NCBI GenBank assembly: GCA_003229995.1 | Contig: QIGJ01000052.1 | Span: 1 to 7,447, forward strand | Direction: 5' to 3' | DNA length: 7,447 bases | Source: Gammaproteobacteria bacterium | GTDB lineage: Bacteria > Pseudomonadota > Gammaproteobacteria > SZUA-152 | In this document: positions 5,776-7,447 of the stretch, piece by piece | How the letters are laid out: each line of letters begins with the position of its first letter | Position numbering within the stretch: the stretch's first letter is position 1 | Position numbers and translations under genes: made by a program | The notes under the pieces: model-generated | What the model saw: the letters and a program-made list of their open reading frames with translations, nothing else | The model's database searches: none | What the model was told of the DNA's origin: nothing

Positions 5776-6269
5776 AACTGTGCTTGCGGTGTGTTTTCGC
5801 CATTCTTTTGGGCTTCATCGCCAACAGTCCCCTTGTCATGGCACAAAACTGCAACACTAAAATACCCGCCACATCTTCCACACAACGTTTTCACGACAAT
5901 CAGGATGGCAGCATCACCGACCAACAAACCGGTCTACAATGGTCACGTTGCAGCCTAGGCCAACACTGGAAAGACGACACCTGCCAGAATGAAGCCCATG
6001 CCCTGCCCTATGCCGTCGTCGCACTGGTCGTAGAGGAAGGCTGGCGACTACCCAACGTCAGAGAGCTTAGTTCACTGATTGAGTTACGTTGTTCAAAGCC
6101 CGCAATCAATAACAAAATATTCCCTGTCACACTGTCTGCGGTCTACTGGACGGCAACCCGCTTCATCAATCGTGATGGTTATTTTTGGCAAGTGCATTTT
6201 TTGCACGGCGAGGCCATACCAGAGAAAGCAGATAATGTGGCGTATGTGCGTTGGGTACGAGACAGATAA
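5772..6269 (+). CDS. Secreted DUF1566 protein, second of a coupled pair
   Basis: Exported protein of unknown function, 165 residues. A clear signal peptide (residues 1-24) has K2, R6, a hydrophobic core VFAILLGFIA and probable cleavage after V-M-A, before Q25. The mature part is a compact DUF1566 domain: FHDNQDGSITDQQTGLQW (40-57), WRLPNVRELSSLIEL (91-105), IFP (116-118), YWTATR (125-130) and the terminal YVRWVRDR (158-165). It has four mature cysteines (27, 60, 71, 107), compatible with two disulfides. Start: the ATG overlaps the upstream TGA as ATGA, with AAAGAG about eight bases ahead, so translation is coupled to the first gene. The two proteins share motif order (GL-W, WRLP-x-REL, YW) but little else, which suggests old tandem duplication or a hetero-pair. 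It ends 26 bases from prfC, which is convergent. Confidence 0.85.
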   Translation: MKLCLRCVFAILLGFIANSPLVMAQNCNTKIPATSSTQRFHDNQDGSITDQQTGLQWSRCSLGQHWKDDTCQNEAHALPYAVVALVVEEGWRLPNVRELSSLIELRCSKPAINNKIFPVTLSAVYWTATRFINRDGYFWQVHFLHGEAIPEKADNVAYVRWVRDR

Positions 6270-6300
6270 TTAGGTTGTTGGATTAAAGAATCCGTCTAAT
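6269..6300. terminator. Possible bidirectional terminator hairpin
   Basis: Between the convergent stops, GGATT (6280-6284) pairs with AATCC (6289-6293) across the loop AAAG. An outer ATTAG (6269-6273) can pair with CTAAT (6296-6300). The stem is short, interrupted and lacks a proper T tract, so it is weak. Location is the main argument for it. Confidence 0.3.
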
Positions 6301-7447
6301 GCTCTCGCGTTGCATGAAACTCAATATCTGGCCAGCGTTCTTTAATCAACTCCAGGTTAATCCGGGTCGGTGCGATATAAGTCAAATTACCACCACCATC
6401 TAAGGCTAAGTTGTCACTCGCCTTGCGCTTGAAATCATCCAGCATTTTTTCATCGTCACACTCCACCCACCGCGCCGTGGCCACGTTAACATTTTCAAAA
6501 CGACATTCCACCTTGTATTCATGTTGCAGGCGATGGGCAACCACATCAAACTGCAACACACCCACTGCACCGACAATAAGATCATTGTTATTCATGGGCC
6601 GAAACAATTGTGACGCACCCTCTTCACACAATTCTTGCAATCCTTTTTGCAAGGCTTTCATGCGCAACGGGTCCAGCAGGCGCGCACGTCGAAACAACTC
6701 TGGCGCAAAATGCGGTATACCAATGAATTTCAGCGCTTCGCCTTGTGTGAAGGTATCACCAATCTGAATACTGCCGTGATTATGTAAACCAATGATGTCA
6801 CCCGAACAGGCATTTTCCACATGTTCACGGTCAGAGGCCATGAAGGTGATGGCGGTGGGGATTTTCACATCACGACCGATGCGCACATGTCTGACCTTCA
6901 TGCCCTTACTGTAGGTGCCGGAGCAAATACGCAGGAAAGCGATGCGATCACGATGTTTGGGGTCCATATTGGCCTGAATCTTAAACACAAAGCCGGAAAA
7001 TGTTGTTTCGTCTGACTTCACCTCACGGCTTTTACTCATGCGCGACGGTGGTGGTGGTGCAAAATTCACCAACGCATCCAGCAACTCCTGCACACCAAAG
7101 TTGTTGATGGCAGAACCAAAATACACCGGTGTGAGTTTACCGGCTAAAAAGGCATCAAGAGAAAATGCATGACTGGCACCCTGGACCAGTTCCACTTCTT
7201 CGCGAAACTCATCCATCATGGTGCCAAACAATTCGTCCAGGCGTGGATTATCCAGCCCTTCGATCACTTCACCTTCTTGTACCTTACCACCGTGAGTCGC
7301 GCTGAACAGGTGAATATTATCGCTGTACAGGTCGTACACCCCTTTGAAATTTTTACCCATGCCAATGGGCCAAGTCATGGGTGCGCACTGAATCTTCAGC
7401 ACATCTTCCACCTCATCCAACAGGTCTAACGGATCACGGCCTTCACG
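6296..7447 (-). CDS. prfC: Peptide chain release factor 3 (RF3), N-terminus outside window
   Basis: RF3 is the translational GTPase that recycles RF1 and RF2 from the ribosome after peptide release. The 383 visible residues are the C-terminal part; about 145 residues with the GTP-binding P-loop and switch regions lie beyond the right edge. The frame enters at [19 protein letters not shown], the end of the G domain, and continues with [20 protein letters not shown]. Domain II follows, with [37 protein letters not shown] and [11 protein letters not shown]. Domain III has [31 protein letters not shown] and the very conserved C-terminal T-R-E-H before TAG (6298-6296). These segments match E. coli RF3 closely and separate it from EF-G or LepA. 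Nothing odd is seen in the visible part; a TTG at 7420 is not a start, since the frame is open and conserved to the edge. Confidence 0.97.
   Translation of the reverse strand, partial: REGRDPLDLLDEVEDVLKIQCAPMTWPIGMGKNFKGVYDLYSDNIHLFSATHGGKVQEGEVIEGLDNPRLDELFGTMMDEFREEVELVQGASHAFSLDAFLAGKLTPVYFGSAINNFGVQELLDALVNFAPPPPSRMSKSREVKSDETTFSGFVFKIQANMDPKHRDRIAFLRICSGTYSKGMKVRHVRIGRDVKIPTAITFMASDREHVENACSGDIIGLHNHGSIQIGDTFTQGEALKFIGIPHFAPELFRRARLLDPLRMKALQKGLQELCEEGASQLFRPMNNNDLIVGAVGVLQFDVVAHRLQHEYKVECRFENVNVATARWVECDDEKMLDDFKRKASDNLALDGGGNLTYIAPTRINLELIKERWPDIEFHATREH

Noticed and set aside
6296..7420. A complete prfC-like gene starting at the TTG near 7420.
   Set aside because: The conserved RF3 sequence continues in frame to the window edge (R-D-P-L-D-L before the TTG), so this is a partial gene, not a short variant.
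1..7447. Insertion sequence, prophage, CRISPR array, tRNA or rRNA.
   Set aside because: No transposase or integrase motifs, no spaced direct repeats of CRISPR form, and no tRNA-like or rRNA-like segments were seen.

Overview
The window reads as a chromosomal piece of a gammaproteobacterium. The evidence is the type II secretion (T2SS) order gspC-gspD-gspE, a release factor 3 that matches the Escherichia coli protein almost motif for motif, and mid-range GC. I cannot place it more finely; a marine or polymer-degrading lineage is only a guess.

Layout. Positions 1-4680 (minus strand) hold the front of a T2SS operon, transcribed right to left: gspC (3733-4680), gspD (1563-3645, in two reading frames) and gspE (1-1507, running off the left edge about 15 residues before its expected end). 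Positions 4681-5166 are non-coding and separate the T2SS operon from a divergent pair of plus-strand genes. Positions 5167-6269 hold two genes with a 4-base stop/start overlap, both encoding DUF1566 (Lcl C-terminal-like) proteins with four cysteines each; the second has a clear signal peptide. Positions 6296-7447 (minus strand) hold the C-terminal 383 residues of prfC (RF3), convergent with the DUF1566 pair.

How the genes work together. GspC, GspD and GspE are the inner-membrane/periplasmic connector, the outer-membrane secretin channel and the cytoplasmic ATPase of one secretion machine. The DUF1566 proteins look exported and lie head-to-head with the operon, so they are reasonable but unproven candidates for T2SS cargo or envelope partners. 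prfC is an unrelated housekeeping neighbour.

The unusual part is gspD. It is broken by an apparent one-base insertion in a variable linker (A5 run at 2732-2736 on the minus strand). Its last codons are also changed by a perfect 13-bp tandem duplication (1561-1586); with one copy, the protein would end in an acidic tail and stop 24 bases before gspE. A second perfect 13-bp tandem duplication lies upstream of gspC (4781-4810). A degenerate 15-bp repeat fills the gspC-gspD gap and encodes a possible 14-residue leader peptide. I see no mobile element, CRISPR array, tRNA or rRNA.
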